Assembly (NCBI RefSeq): GCF_016862375.1
Contig: NZ_BOMV01000007.1
Coordinates: 682,001-746,000, forward strand
From: Paractinoplanes rishiriensis
GTDB lineage: Bacteria; Actinomycetota; Actinomycetes; Mycobacteriales; Micromonosporaceae
Reading direction: 5' to 3'
Length of the DNA stretch: 64,000 nucleotides
This document shows positions 24,651 to 33,279 of this stretch, in pieces. The notes beneath the pieces were generated by a model that made no database searches, was not told where the DNA came from, and saw only the letters and a program-made list of their open reading frames with translations. Position 1 is the stretch's first letter, and each line of letters begins with the position of its first letter. The translations under genes were made by a program, and so were the position numbers.

Positions 24651-26093
24651 ATGTCGCCGCAAGCTCTGCGCTATCCGAGCCCGGCGTCGGAAGCCCAGGC
24701 CGGCGGCCGGCACCGGCGCCCCGAATCGCTCGCCGGCACCGGTCGGCCGGAGATGCCGGCTGAGGACACGCGCCCAGCACGGCACTCCTTCGGGGCCGAG
24801 GGCCGCATCGCCGTTCCGGTCGAGCGCCGCGGCACCGCGTCCGGCGAGTGGCGCATCGCCGTACCCGCGCAGCGGACCTCCCGGCACCAGCGCACCGCCG
24901 GCGGGCCCACCCGCACCCCCACCGCCACCCGCACGCCGGGCCGGCACACCGCCTCGCACCGCGCCGGCGGCGCCCGCCCGCCGGTCACCGGCAGCCACCG
25001 CGCACCCGGCACCCTGCCGATCGAGTCCTGGCTGCTGATGGGCAAGACGCGGCAGCAGGTCCTGCTGGCGTCGCTGGTGGCGGTCGGCCTGATGCTGGTG
25101 GCGCTGCCCAACGACCGCGGCGCCCAGGACCAGGTGGACGCCGTCAACGCGGCGGCGCAGCGCGCCGCCGAGGCGCAGTCCGCGAGCAAGAATCGCGACA
25201 AGGACAAGCAGACCGGCGGCGAGCAGACCGGCGGCCGGGAGGGCGGCGCGCCGGCGCCGGCCCCGAGCGCCACCGCGCCCCTGCCCGCGGTGCCCCCGGT
25301 CACCCAGCCCGAGGCGGAGGGCAAGGCCGGCCCCGGCAACTCGCTGCGCACCACCGGCACCCGGGCGGTCGCACTCACCTTCGACGACGGCCCGGACCCC
25401 GTGCAGACCCCGCGGATCCTGGCCCTGCTCGCCAGGTACAACGTGAAGGCCACCTTCTGCGTGGTCGGCGCGCAGGCCCAGCGGCACCCCGACGTGCTAC
25501 GACAGATCGTCACCGCCGGACACACGCTGTGTAATCACACCTGGGACCACAGCCTGACCATCGGTAAGGACAACCCCGGCCAGATCCGCGCCGACCTGAA
25601 CCGCACCCACGCCGCCATCCAGGCCGCCGCGCCCGGCGTCGAGGTGCCGTTCTTCCGGGCGCCCGGCGGCAACTTCACCAACCGGCTGGTCGACGTCGCC
25701 GCGTCGCAGGGGATGATCTCGCTCTACTGGGAGGTCGACCCGCGCGACTGGGAACGTCCCGAGGGCGAGACCGGCCGCCAGCATGTGGCCCGGATCGTCA
25801 ACGACGTGCGCAGCCAGGTGCGGCCCGGCTCGATCGTGCTGTCGCACGACTTCAACCAGCCGGACACCATCACCGCGTACGAGAAACTGCTGCCCTGGCT
25901 GGTCGCGAACTTCACCCTCGGCATCCCCGGCGAGCCGGTGCCGGACGAGACCCCGGACAACCCGCAGCCGACGCCGAGCGAGTCCGCGCCGGACACCCCC
26001 GAGCCGAGCGGCTCGGCCACGCCCGCGCCGCCGGCCAAGGCACCGGACGCGGGCACCGCAGCGGCCGGCTCCAAGGCGCCCCAGGCGGGCTAA
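24651..26093 (+). CDS. Membrane-anchored polysaccharide deacetylase (NodB domain)
   Basis: This 480-residue protein has a long Arg/Pro/Thr-rich cytoplasmic region (1-130, including two RIAVP repeats), one membrane helix (about 137-153), a charged Pro-rich spacer and a NodB domain (about 235-420). Active-site motifs are TFDDGPDP (Asp245, Asp246), NHTWDHS (His296, His300), FFRAPGGNF and VLSHDF. A Pro/Ser/Thr-rich tail follows. It should remove N-acetyl groups from peptidoglycan or another cell-wall glycan. The basic N-terminus is unusually long for the family and may bind wall-synthesis proteins. Its end overlaps the KaiC-like gene by 4 bp, tail to tail. Confidence 0.92.
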   Translation: MSPQALRYPSPASEAQAGGRHRRPESLAGTGRPEMPAEDTRPARHSFGAEGRIAVPVERRGTASGEWRIAVPAQRTSRHQRTAGGPTRTPTATRTPGRHTASHRAGGARPPVTGSHRAPGTLPIESWLLMGKTRQQVLLASLVAVGLMLVALPNDRGAQDQVDAVNAAAQRAAEAQSASKNRDKDKQTGGEQTGGREGGAPAPAPSATAPLPAVPPVTQPEAEGKAGPGNSLRTTGTRAVALTFDDGPDPVQTPRILALLARYNVKATFCVVGAQAQRHPDVLRQIVTAGHTLCNHTWDHSLTIGKDNPGQIRADLNRTHAAIQAAAPGVEVPFFRAPGGNFTNRLVDVAASQGMISLYWEVDPRDWERPEGETGRQHVARIVNDVRSQVRPGSIVLSHDFNQPDTITAYEKLLPWLVANFTLGIPGEPVPDETPDNPQPTPSESAPDTPEPSGSATPAPPAKAPDAGTAAAGSKAPQAG

Positions 26094-27466
26094 GCCAGGG
26101 ACGACGTGATGGTGATGCCGTCCGGGGTGATCTCGAATGCATGGGGCTGCGGGACGTGTCCGCTGGCCCGGGTCTTCAGGACGGTCAGTGCCCGCCCGAC
26201 CTGAGCCTCGTTGCGCAGGTACTGGAGCAGGATCACGTTGTCGGACAGGTGCGACACTCCGCGCTCGGACAGGCTGGTGTGGCCGTACAGCTCGGCCGAC
26301 TCGAACGTGAGCAGGACGCTGATGCCCGCCCGGGAACAATGGTTGAGCAACGCGTAGACGAATTCCCGGAACCGTTTTTCGTCGGGGCAGGCCGCCGCCA
26401 GGTCGCCGAGGCTGTCGATCACCAAGCGGCGGGCACCGGCCGACGCGATGGTCTCGAGGAGGTCGTAGTACCACTCGTCGATGTAGATGTCGTTCGGTGA
26501 GTCGCAGCGCAGCACGGCCACCCGCTCGTCGATGTCCCAGCCGAATCCGCCGATCATCCGTTCGAGCTGAACGCGGTTCTCCTGCATCGAGGCGAACACG
26601 CCGGGCTCACCGAGGCCCGCCCCACCGTGGATGAACTGCAGCCCCATCACCGTCTTGCCGGACCCCGACGGGCCGACCACCAGGGTGGCGGAGCCGGGCC
26701 AGTAGCCGTCGCCGACCAGCATGTCCAACGCCGCGATGCCCGACGTTGCCCGCCGTCCACCCAGCTCGTACGAGCCGGCGTCGATGTCGCTGAGCCGCGG
26801 GAACACCCTGATGCCGCCGGCTTCGATGCGGTAGGCGTGTTTGCCGGACCGGAAGTCGCTGCCGCGTAGTTTCAGCACCCGCAGGGCGCGGCTGTCGCGC
26901 TGCCCGGCGTCCTCGGTAGCGAGCAGGACTGCGGCGTCCGCGACGGCGAACTCCGGGCAGCCCTCCAACTCGTCCCGCCGGTATTCGCCGAGCCACAGCG
27001 CCATCGTGCCGGTGGCGGCCAGCCGGCCGGCCAGTTGATGGACGAAGCCTTCGAACTCCCGCTCGCCGACCGCCCGGTAGCGCAGCGCCCGGAAGCTGTC
27101 GATGATCAACAGCGCACACGGCTGCCGCTCGACGATGCCGCCGATGCGGTCGAGCACGCCTTTCAGGCCGTTGTCGTCGAGCTCGCCGCCGAGGTCCTCG
27201 AACTGCACCGACCGGCCGACGCGGCCGGGCTCGAAGAACGACAGTGCCTCGCCGAAGTACAGGATCTTGCTCAGCGGCTCCGCGACGGTACTGAGGTAGA
27301 TCGCGGGGAGTTGCTCGGTCCCGTTCGCGAACGCGTACTGCTGCGCCAGCACGGTCTTGCCACTGCCCGGCAGACCCGCGATGAGGGCGATGGACGGGTT
27401 GATCAGACCGCCGCCGAGGATCGCGTCCAGTCTGGCCTGCCCGCTCGCCAACCGTCGTTCAGGCAC
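26090..27466 (-). CDS. Double-domain KaiC-like RecA-superfamily ATPase
   Basis: This 458-residue protein consists of two KaiC domains. Domain 1 has Walker A GLPGSGKT (31-38) and Walker B LLIIDSF (about 119-125). Domain 2 has GPSGSGKT (265-272) and LVIDSLGDL (about 348-356). The KaiC catalytic Glu pair is Val61-Ala62 in domain 1 and Gln295-Glu296 in domain 2. At the KaiC Ser-Thr autophosphorylation site it has Ser405-His406 before LSDNVILLQY. No KaiA or KaiB is nearby, so a clock role is unlikely. It overlaps by 8 bp the upstream gene for an RsbW-type ATPase fused to a receiver, implying one signalling module. Confidence 0.9.
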   Translation of the reverse strand: MPERRLASGQARLDAILGGGLINPSIALIAGLPGSGKTVLAQQYAFANGTEQLPAIYLSTVAEPLSKILYFGEALSFFEPGRVGRSVQFEDLGGELDDNGLKGVLDRIGGIVERQPCALLIIDSFRALRYRAVGEREFEGFVHQLAGRLAATGTMALWLGEYRRDELEGCPEFAVADAAVLLATEDAGQRDSRALRVLKLRGSDFRSGKHAYRIEAGGIRVFPRLSDIDAGSYELGGRRATSGIAALDMLVGDGYWPGSATLVVGPSGSGKTVMGLQFIHGGAGLGEPGVFASMQENRVQLERMIGGFGWDIDERVAVLRCDSPNDIYIDEWYYDLLETIASAGARRLVIDSLGDLAAACPDEKRFREFVYALLNHCSRAGISVLLTFESAELYGHTSLSERGVSHLSDNVILLQYLRNEAQVGRALTVLKTRASGHVPQPHAFEITPDGITITSSLA

Positions 27467-28256
27467 GGGGCGCCTCCGAGGCGACGCCCGTGGCCGACGG
27501 CTCGGTCAGCAGCCGCACCGCGGCCAGCACCGCCAAGGGATGCACCGGCTTGCGCAGGAACCGGCCCGACCGAAGGTCGTCGGGCGGTGGAAGGATCGAC
27601 ATGGCCAGCACCGGAACTCCCGCCCGGGTGAGCTCCTCGCAGAGTTGGACGGTCAGCCCGTGCGAGGTCATCAGGTCGACGATCGCCAGCTGCGGCAGGC
27701 GTGCCGCCGCGGCACGGCCCGCCTCGGCCGATCCCGTCACCACCGTCGAGTAGCCTTCGGCGTCCAGGAACGACGACAGTGAGCGGCCGGCGAACCGGTC
27801 GCCGTCGACGATGAGCACCCGAGGCTGCGCCGGACCATCCGCCCGTGCGCGCCCGGCGTGGACGGGCACCCGCAGCCGGACCATGGTGCCGTGCTCGCCC
27901 TGGCGGCCCGGCCGGATCGTGACCTCGTCGGCCAGGCCGAGGACGATCCGCAGGCCACGCCCGCGGTCACCGACTCCCCCGCCGACCTCGAAGACACCCG
28001 CGTCGGACACGGTGATCCACAGACCCTGATCGGTGTCCTCCCACCGCACGCAGACCACGTCGGTGGCGCTGTGCTCCACCGCGTTGGCCGACAGCTCGTG
28101 CGTGACCAGCACGATCCGTTCGCGTTCCCGGTCCGCGAAACCCGCCTCCTGGGCCAGGCGGGTGACGAAGGCTCGGATGTCGCGCAACGCCTCGGGGCTT
28201 GCCGGAAACAGATACTCAACCGGCTCACTCGACCCCGGACCAGGCAACAAAGACAT
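27459..28256 (-). CDS. HATPase (RsbW-like) fused to a response-regulator receiver domain
   Basis: This 265-residue protein has an anti-sigma-factor-kinase type ATPase (about 20-130) with N-box HELSANAVEHS (Asn58), G1 VSDAG (Asp85) and G2 DRGRGLRIV, then a receiver domain (about 145-250) with the acidic pair in VDGDR, phosphoacceptor Asp194 in AIVDLM and Lys236 in RKPV. No histidine phosphotransfer region is visible, so it should phosphorylate a STAS protein or bind a sigma factor rather than act as a histidine kinase. The ATG at 28256 has GGAGGGAGG upstream. The KaiC-like gene starts inside its last codons. Confidence 0.88.
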   Translation of the reverse strand: MSLLPGPGSSEPVEYLFPASPEALRDIRAFVTRLAQEAGFADRERERIVLVTHELSANAVEHSATDVVCVRWEDTDQGLWITVSDAGVFEVGGGVGDRGRGLRIVLGLADEVTIRPGRQGEHGTMVRLRVPVHAGRARADGPAQPRVLIVDGDRFAGRSLSSFLDAEGYSTVVTGSAEAGRAAAARLPQLAIVDLMTSHGLTVQLCEELTRAGVPVLAMSILPPPDDLRSGRFLRKPVHPLAVLAAVRLLTEPSATGVASEAPRA

Positions 28257-28346
28257 AACTGGGCCTCCCTCCGGCCCTCCCGGCAACCACTAACGGTAAC
28301 CCGGGCGCCATCACTCCGCGAGGCCGTTGGGCATCGGTCCCGCAAG

Positions 28347-29171
28347 TCACCCGGAAGGTAGCGCATCCCGCTGGCAGGCCGGACACCAGTACAGGTTGCG
28401 CCCGGCCAGCGGGCCGCGCGCGACTTCGGTGCCGCACACCAGGCAGGGCTGGCCCGGCCGCCGGTACACGTACACCTCACCGCCGTGCCGGTCCACCCGC
28501 GGCGCCCGCCGCATCGCCTCCGGCGTGTGCTCGGTGTGCACGGTGTCGATCCGGCCACGGACGACACCCTCCTTCATCAGCGCGCGCAGGTCGGCCCACA
28601 ACTCGTCCCACTGCTCGACGCCGATCAGCCGCCCCGGCGTGGTCGGCGCCAGCCCCGCGCGGAACAGCACCTCGTTCGCGTAGATGAGCCCGCACCCGGC
28701 CACGATCGACTGGTCCATCAGCAGCGCGAAGACCGGCTTGGTGCTGGTGCGCACCCGACCGTACGCGACCAGCGGCTCGGCGTCGTCGCGCAACGGGTCG
28801 GCACCCAGCCGGTCCCGGAGCCGCTGCGCCTGCACCGGGTCGAACACCTCACACGCGGTCGGGCCGCGCAGGTCGAGCCAGTGCGTGTCGCTGAGCAGCC
28901 GCATCCGCACCTGCCCGACGGGCTCCGGCTCGGGCCGCTCCCCGTCGCTGAACTTTCCGTAAAGTCCGAGGTGGACATGCACACTGAGCGCACCGTCATA
29001 GTGGTGCAGCAGGTGTTTCCCGTACGCCTCGGTGTCCCGCAACAGCCGCCCGCCGACCAGCCCGGCCCCGGCCGCAAACCGCCCCTGCGGGCTCTCGGCC
29101 ACGAGGCGCCGCCCCGCGAACAGCTCTCGATGCCGCGCCGCAAGCCGGTGAATGGTGTGTCCCTCGGGCAT
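28347..29171 (-). CDS. nei: Fpg/Nei family DNA glycosylase (endonuclease VIII, Nei2-like)
   Basis: This 274-residue base-excision repair enzyme starts MPEGHTIHRLA; the processed Pro-Glu at the N-terminus forms the catalytic site, which fixes the start at 29171. The HVHLGLYGKF segment, the helix-two-turn-helix (IVAGCGLIYANEVLFRAGL) and a four-Cys zinc finger at the C-terminus (C-x2-C then C-x2-C around 250-270) are present. The PEGHTIH form is typical of actinobacterial Nei proteins, which remove oxidised pyrimidines. The patatin gene starts divergently 67 bp away. Confidence 0.93.
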   Translation of the reverse strand: MPEGHTIHRLAARHRELFAGRRLVAESPQGRFAAGAGLVGGRLLRDTEAYGKHLLHHYDGALSVHVHLGLYGKFSDGERPEPEPVGQVRMRLLSDTHWLDLRGPTACEVFDPVQAQRLRDRLGADPLRDDAEPLVAYGRVRTSTKPVFALLMDQSIVAGCGLIYANEVLFRAGLAPTTPGRLIGVEQWDELWADLRALMKEGVVRGRIDTVHTEHTPEAMRRAPRVDRHGGEVYVYRRPGQPCLVCGTEVARGPLAGRNLYWCPACQRDALPSG

Positions 29172-29226
29172 GGGAGGCAACGATAGTCAGTACTCGCCTC
29201 GACGCTCGCCGATCGGGTGACCGTGC

Positions 29227-29232
29227 CACGAT
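29227..29232 (+). promoter_or_regulatory. Putative -10 box for a leaderless transcript
   Basis: CACGAT keeps the A at position 2 and T at position 6 of the -10 consensus. It ends 6 nt before the ATG at 29239 with no ribosome binding site between. Confidence 0.4.
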
Positions 29233-29238
29233 GGGCCC

Positions 29239-30087
29239 ATGGTCAACGGTCCGGTGGCGTTCGTGCTCGGTGGTGGCGGGGTGCTCGGTGCCGTCGAGGT
29301 GGGGATGCTGCGGGCGCTGTTCCGGGCCGGGTTCAAGCCGGATCTGGTGGTCGGTACGTCGATCGGGGCGGTCAACGGTGCACTGGTGGCGGCCGACCCC
29401 AGTGAGGCGGTCACCGAGCGGCTGGTGCGGCTCTGGACGTCACCCGAGGCGGCGAGCGTGTACGGCGACTCGATCGGGCGGCAGGTGCGGCGGTTCGCGG
29501 CGCGGACCCACCTGCATTCGCCCCGGCCGCTGCGCCGGCTGCTCGAGGGCGAGTTGGGCGAGCAGACCTCGTTCGCCGACCTGAAAGTTCCGTTCCGGTG
29601 CTGCGCCGCCAGCATCGAGCGGGCCGCCGAGCACTGGTTCGACAGTGGGCCGCTGGTCGACGCCGTGCTCGCCTCGTCGGCGGTGCCCGGACTGCTGCCG
29701 CCGATGGAGATCTCCGGCGAGCACTATGTGGACGGTGGCATCGTCAATTCGATTCCGATCGGTGAAGCGGTGCGAATCGGTGCCAGACTGATCTTCGTGC
29801 TCCAGGTGGGGCGGATCGAGCGCCCGCTCACCGTGCCCCGCCGGCCGTGGGAGGTGGCCCAGGTGGCGTTCGAGATCGCCCGCAGACACCGGTTCGCCCG
29901 GGAGGTTGCCTCGCTCCCGGACGATTGTCGTGTGCATGTGCTTCCGACCGGCGGCGGTGAAGGCCGCGACGACAGCCCCTGGGCATACCGGGACATGGCC
30001 GCGGTGGGCCGGCGGATCAGCCGGGCCTACACCGCCTCCCGGCGCTATCTGGCCGCCAACGTGCATCCGCTGCCGGGCGGCCACTGA
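29239..30087 (+). CDS. Patatin-like phospholipase (RssA-like)
   Basis: This 282-residue protein has the patatin Ser-Asp dyad. The oxyanion loop is FVLGGGGVLGAVEVG, the nucleophile lies in VVGTSIGAVNG and the catalytic Asp in YVDGGIVNSIPIG. No signal peptide or membrane segment is seen, so it is probably a cytoplasmic or membrane-associated lipid acyl hydrolase. The stop shares a base with the start of the acyltransferase gene (TGATG). The coupling suggests a phospholipid deacylation-reacylation pair. Confidence 0.92.
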   Translation: MVNGPVAFVLGGGGVLGAVEVGMLRALFRAGFKPDLVVGTSIGAVNGALVAADPSEAVTERLVRLWTSPEAASVYGDSIGRQVRRFAARTHLHSPRPLRRLLEGELGEQTSFADLKVPFRCCAASIERAAEHWFDSGPLVDAVLASSAVPGLLPPMEISGEHYVDGGIVNSIPIGEAVRIGARLIFVLQVGRIERPLTVPRRPWEVAQVAFEIARRHRFAREVASLPDDCRVHVLPTGGGEGRDDSPWAYRDMAAVGRRISRAYTASRRYLAANVHPLPGGH

Positions 30088-31148
30088 TGCCGCCCATCTG
30101 GGTCCGCCGGCTGGTCATCGCGCCCGCCGTGGTGCTGCTCGCCGTCCTGCTGGTCACCACGCTGCCGATCTGGCTGCTGCTGGCGCTGGCCGCGTCGCCG
30201 CTGGTCTCCGGCCATCTGCGGGTGCCCCGGCTGGTCTTCCTCGCGATCGTCTACCTGGTCTGGGACGCCGCCGCGCTGATCGCGCTGGCCGTGCTCTGGG
30301 TGGCGTCCGGGTTCGGCTGGCGGATCCGTACGCCCGCCTTCCAGCGGGCCCACTACGTGCTCACCGGCCGGTTCCTGCGGGTGCTGTTCTGGCTGGCCCG
30401 CTGGTCGCTGCACCTGACCGTGGACGTGGTGGGCACCGACCCGGACACCGGCATGCCGGGCCGTCCGGAGATCGTGGTGAGCCGGCACGCCGGGCCGGGC
30501 GACTCCTTCATCCTGATCCACAGCCTGGTCAACTGGTTCGAACGCGAGCCGCGGATCGTGCTCAAGGCCGCCCTTCAGTGGGACCCGGCGGTGGACGTAC
30601 TCCTCAACCGCCTGCCGAACCGCTTCATCTCGCCCGGCCGCACCGGCACCGACACGCTCGAGGGCGAGATCGGCGACCTGGCCACCGGTCTCGACCACAA
30701 CGACGCGTTCGTGATCTTCCCGGAGGGCGGCAACTTCACCCCGCGCCGGCGGACCCGGGCGATCGCCCGGCTGCGCGCCCGGGGCCTGGCCGACATGGCC
30801 GAACGCGCGGAGGGCCTGCGCAACCTGCTGCCGCCGAAACCGGCCGGGCTGTCCGCGGCGATCGACGCGGCCCCGGACGCGGGGGTGATCTTCGTGGCGC
30901 ACACCGGCCTCGACCGGATGCTCACGGTCGGCGACGTGTGGCGGGAACTGCCGATGGACAAGCAGCTGATCATGCGGTTCTGGAGCGTTCCGCCCGAGGA
31001 GATCCCGGCCGGCGAGGAGGAGCGGGTGGCCTGGCTCTACGACTGGTGGGCCCGGATCGACGCCTGGATCGAGGAACACCGGCCGGCCGCCCATCCGTTG
31101 AGCACGGACTGGACGGCCCGCCGGTCGTCGGTCCAGGGCAGGCCCTAG
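30087..31148 (+). CDS. 1-acylglycerol-3-phosphate acyltransferase-like (PlsC family) membrane protein
   Basis: This 353-residue protein has two or three N-terminal hydrophobic segments (VVLLAVLLVTTLPIWLLLAL and VFLAIVYLVWDAAALIALAV), then a PlsC-type acyltransferase domain with the H-x4-D motif (SRHAGPGDS), FISPGRTG and the substrate motif FPEGGNFTPRRR. The C-terminus is charged. It should acylate a lysophospholipid or related acceptor at the membrane. It is translationally coupled to the upstream patatin gene. Its TAG stop overlaps the stop of the convergent lipoprotein gene in the four bases CTAG. Confidence 0.88.
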   Translation: MPPIWVRRLVIAPAVVLLAVLLVTTLPIWLLLALAASPLVSGHLRVPRLVFLAIVYLVWDAAALIALAVLWVASGFGWRIRTPAFQRAHYVLTGRFLRVLFWLARWSLHLTVDVVGTDPDTGMPGRPEIVVSRHAGPGDSFILIHSLVNWFEREPRIVLKAALQWDPAVDVLLNRLPNRFISPGRTGTDTLEGEIGDLATGLDHNDAFVIFPEGGNFTPRRRTRAIARLRARGLADMAERAEGLRNLLPPKPAGLSAAIDAAPDAGVIFVAHTGLDRMLTVGDVWRELPMDKQLIMRFWSVPPEEIPAGEEERVAWLYDWWARIDAWIEEHRPAAHPLSTDWTARRSSVQGRP

Positions 31149-31930
31149 GAGCCGAGCGAGTTGTAGAAGCTGTCCGGAGCCTCGGTGATTTCGGAGGCGG
31201 CCGGCTTGGTGACGGTCACCGGCGCGCCGTAGTCGGTGTAGAGGACCTCGATCGCGTCGCCCTGCGGCACCGTGACGGTGAGCGCCGACAGCCGGCCCTG
31301 CGCGTCCAGGCCCGCGGTGAACGGCACCTTCGAGGCGGCCGCGCCGTACCCGTCGATCGTCACCTGGCTCAGGCCGGCCAGGCCGACCGCCTTGGTCAGG
31401 TCGATCGAGCCGGCGTAGCTGTTGCCGCCGGTCTGGTGCACGTCGGTGGCCGAACCGAGCAGGTTGGCGGTGTTCACCGGGTCGATCTGGCCGGGGCGCA
31501 GGCCGACGTTGGCGCCCTCGGGCAGCCGGGACACGTCGACGTGGGTCCAGGTGCCGGCCTTGGTGATGCCCGGCACCTGTGCGTAGAGGTCCTGACCGAG
31601 CAGCAGCGTCTTGATGTTGACCTCGGCGTTCGGCCCGGTAGCGGTGAGCTGGGCGGTGCCGTTGCCGTTCGGCGGGTCGACCTCGCCGGTCAGCTTGAAG
31701 CCCGCACCGGCGGTCGCAGTGATCTTGAAGCTGGTGGTGCCCAGCTGTGCCGTCGCCCGGGAGAGCGCCTCGACCGCCGCCGGGTCGGCCGCGGCCGAAC
31801 TTGCCGAGCCGGCCGGCGCCGGCGCGGTGGCCGCCGGGGTGACGACGGCTCCGCTCTCGCAGCCGGCCAGCGCGAGCGCGCCGGTGGCCATGGTCGCTAT
31901 CGCCAGGCCGGCGAGCCGTGGTGTCCGCAT
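31145..31930 (-). CDS. LppX/LprAFG-like lipoprotein
   Basis: This 261-residue lipoprotein starts MRTPRLAGLAIATMATGALALAGC, with lipobox LAGC. GGGAGG 6 nt before the ATG fixes the start. The mature protein has the LolA-like half-barrel pattern of LppX/LprG: AVEALSRATAQLGTTSFKITAT, VNIKTLLLGQDLYAQ, WTHVDVSRLP and YTDYGAPVTVTKP. The mycobacterial relatives carry triacylated lipids across the cell envelope. No lipid exporter is adjacent. It converges with the acyltransferase gene and is divergent from the FHA gene. Confidence 0.85.
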   Translation of the reverse strand: MRTPRLAGLAIATMATGALALAGCESGAVVTPAATAPAPAGSASSAAADPAAVEALSRATAQLGTTSFKITATAGAGFKLTGEVDPPNGNGTAQLTATGPNAEVNIKTLLLGQDLYAQVPGITKAGTWTHVDVSRLPEGANVGLRPGQIDPVNTANLLGSATDVHQTGGNSYAGSIDLTKAVGLAGLSQVTIDGYGAAASKVPFTAGLDAQGRLSALTVTVPQGDAIEVLYTDYGAPVTVTKPAASEITEAPDSFYNSLGS

Positions 31931-32107
31931 GTCCGTCCTCCCTGCCATCGGCGTCCCGGGTGACGCCGGCTGACCGACTTCAATTCCCGGTGGCTCCGGC
32001 GGGCAAACGGACACCTCGGGACACGGCGGGCCGGCGTACCGACCCGACGCCACCGGTGCCGGTGCGGACGCGGCATGATGACCGGAGGCATAACACCAGG
32101 AGGATCC

Positions 32108-33262
32108 GTGAGATTCGAGGTCAGTAAGGTCCTCGACGCCATCGAGGCCCGGCTCACCACCGACCCGGCGCTGGCTCGCGCGGTGGTCGACCTGTCCGAG
32201 ATCGTGCGCTACGCCGACCTCGACGGCGGCCGGCCGGCCAGCTCGGTGCGGCTCGGCCTGGTCGTCGACGCGCTCAGCCGGTACCTGACCGAGGAGAACG
32301 TGCCGGTCTACGTGGTCGCCCAGCGGGGCCTGCTCTCCGACACCGACCTCACCTCGAACGAGCGGATGGTGATCCGGCGCTGGGCCGACGACGGCAAGGT
32401 CGAGGTGGTGCCCCAGCTGGACGACCGGATCTACGAGGTGGCCGAGCTGCTCGGGCTGCCGGTGCTCACCCGCACCCGCGGCGAGCAGTTCCGCAGCCGC
32501 CGCCCCTGGGTGGACGAGCCGGGCCGGCTGCTGGCCGCGATCGCCGGCGACGGCGGCCAGCCGGTGCTGGTCTCCCGGGTGGGCCGGGGCGACCCGGCCA
32601 AGCAGATCGAGCGCACCCCGACCGGCGAGCGGCTGCTGACCCGGGTGTGGAGCTGCCCCGAATCCAACTGCACGAGCTTCGGCTCCGGCGGCGACCCGGA
32701 CAGCCCGTTCGCCGACATGCGCACGTTCACCAGCCCGGTGGCCCAGCCGCCGCCGGCCCTGCGGGCCGGCGCGCCCAGCTGCCCGCGGCACGGCGCCAAG
32801 CTGCGCGACGCCGGTCCGCGCCCGGCGGTCGAGGTGCTGTCGGTACGCATCGACGGCGTGGTCCGGCAGCGCTTCGTGGTCTCCACCGAGGAACCGGTGG
32901 TGGTCGGCCGGGCTCCCGAGGGCGGCAAGGGCATCATGCTGGGCCAGTGGCTCACCGAGGACGCCCGTAAGTGGATCAGCCGCGGCCACGTGAAGCTCAT
33001 CCTGCGCGAGGACGGCAGCCTGCTGGCCCAGGACGTCAGCACCAACGGCACCGGCATCCGGCCGGGCGGCTCCGAGGACGACGACGAGCGCGTCACGCTC
33101 AACCGCAACGAGAGCCGGCCGCTGGCCGCGAACGACGTGGTGGAGTTGTACGGCGGGGTGAACGTGGGCCGGTCCAAGCTGTGGGCCACCGGCGGCCTCA
33201 CTCAGCCCGGCTCGGTGATGGGTGAGGCTCCGACGATGGCCCTCCGGAAGTTCAACCGGTAA
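32108..33262 (+). CDS. FHA domain-containing protein
   Basis: This 384-residue protein starts at a GTG 4 nt after AGGAGG. An N-terminal alpha/beta region (about 1-170) is followed by a Cys pair region (SCPESNCTSF and later SCPRHG), possibly a zinc ribbon. The C-terminal FHA domain (about 250-370) shows VVVGRAPEG, WISRGHVKLIL and QDVSTNGTGIRPGG, the expected phosphothreonine-binding loops. It probably docks on a Thr-phosphorylated partner of a Ser/Thr kinase; none is in the window. The last codons contain a 14-bp direct repeat that recurs after the stop. Confidence 0.86.
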   Translation: MRFEVSKVLDAIEARLTTDPALARAVVDLSEIVRYADLDGGRPASSVRLGLVVDALSRYLTEENVPVYVVAQRGLLSDTDLTSNERMVIRRWADDGKVEVVPQLDDRIYEVAELLGLPVLTRTRGEQFRSRRPWVDEPGRLLAAIAGDGGQPVLVSRVGRGDPAKQIERTPTGERLLTRVWSCPESNCTSFGSGGDPDSPFADMRTFTSPVAQPPPALRAGAPSCPRHGAKLRDAGPRPAVEVLSVRIDGVVRQRFVVSTEEPVVVGRAPEGGKGIMLGQWLTEDARKWISRGHVKLILREDGSLLAQDVSTNGTGIRPGGSEDDDERVTLNRNESRPLAANDVVELYGGVNVGRSKLWATGGLTQPGSVMGEAPTMALRKFNR

Positions 33263-33279
33263 CGAAGTTCAACCGGTGG

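Noticed and set aside
26090..28256. A circadian kai clock operon
   Set aside because: No KaiA or KaiB gene is adjacent, and KaiC catalytic and phosphosite residues are replaced.
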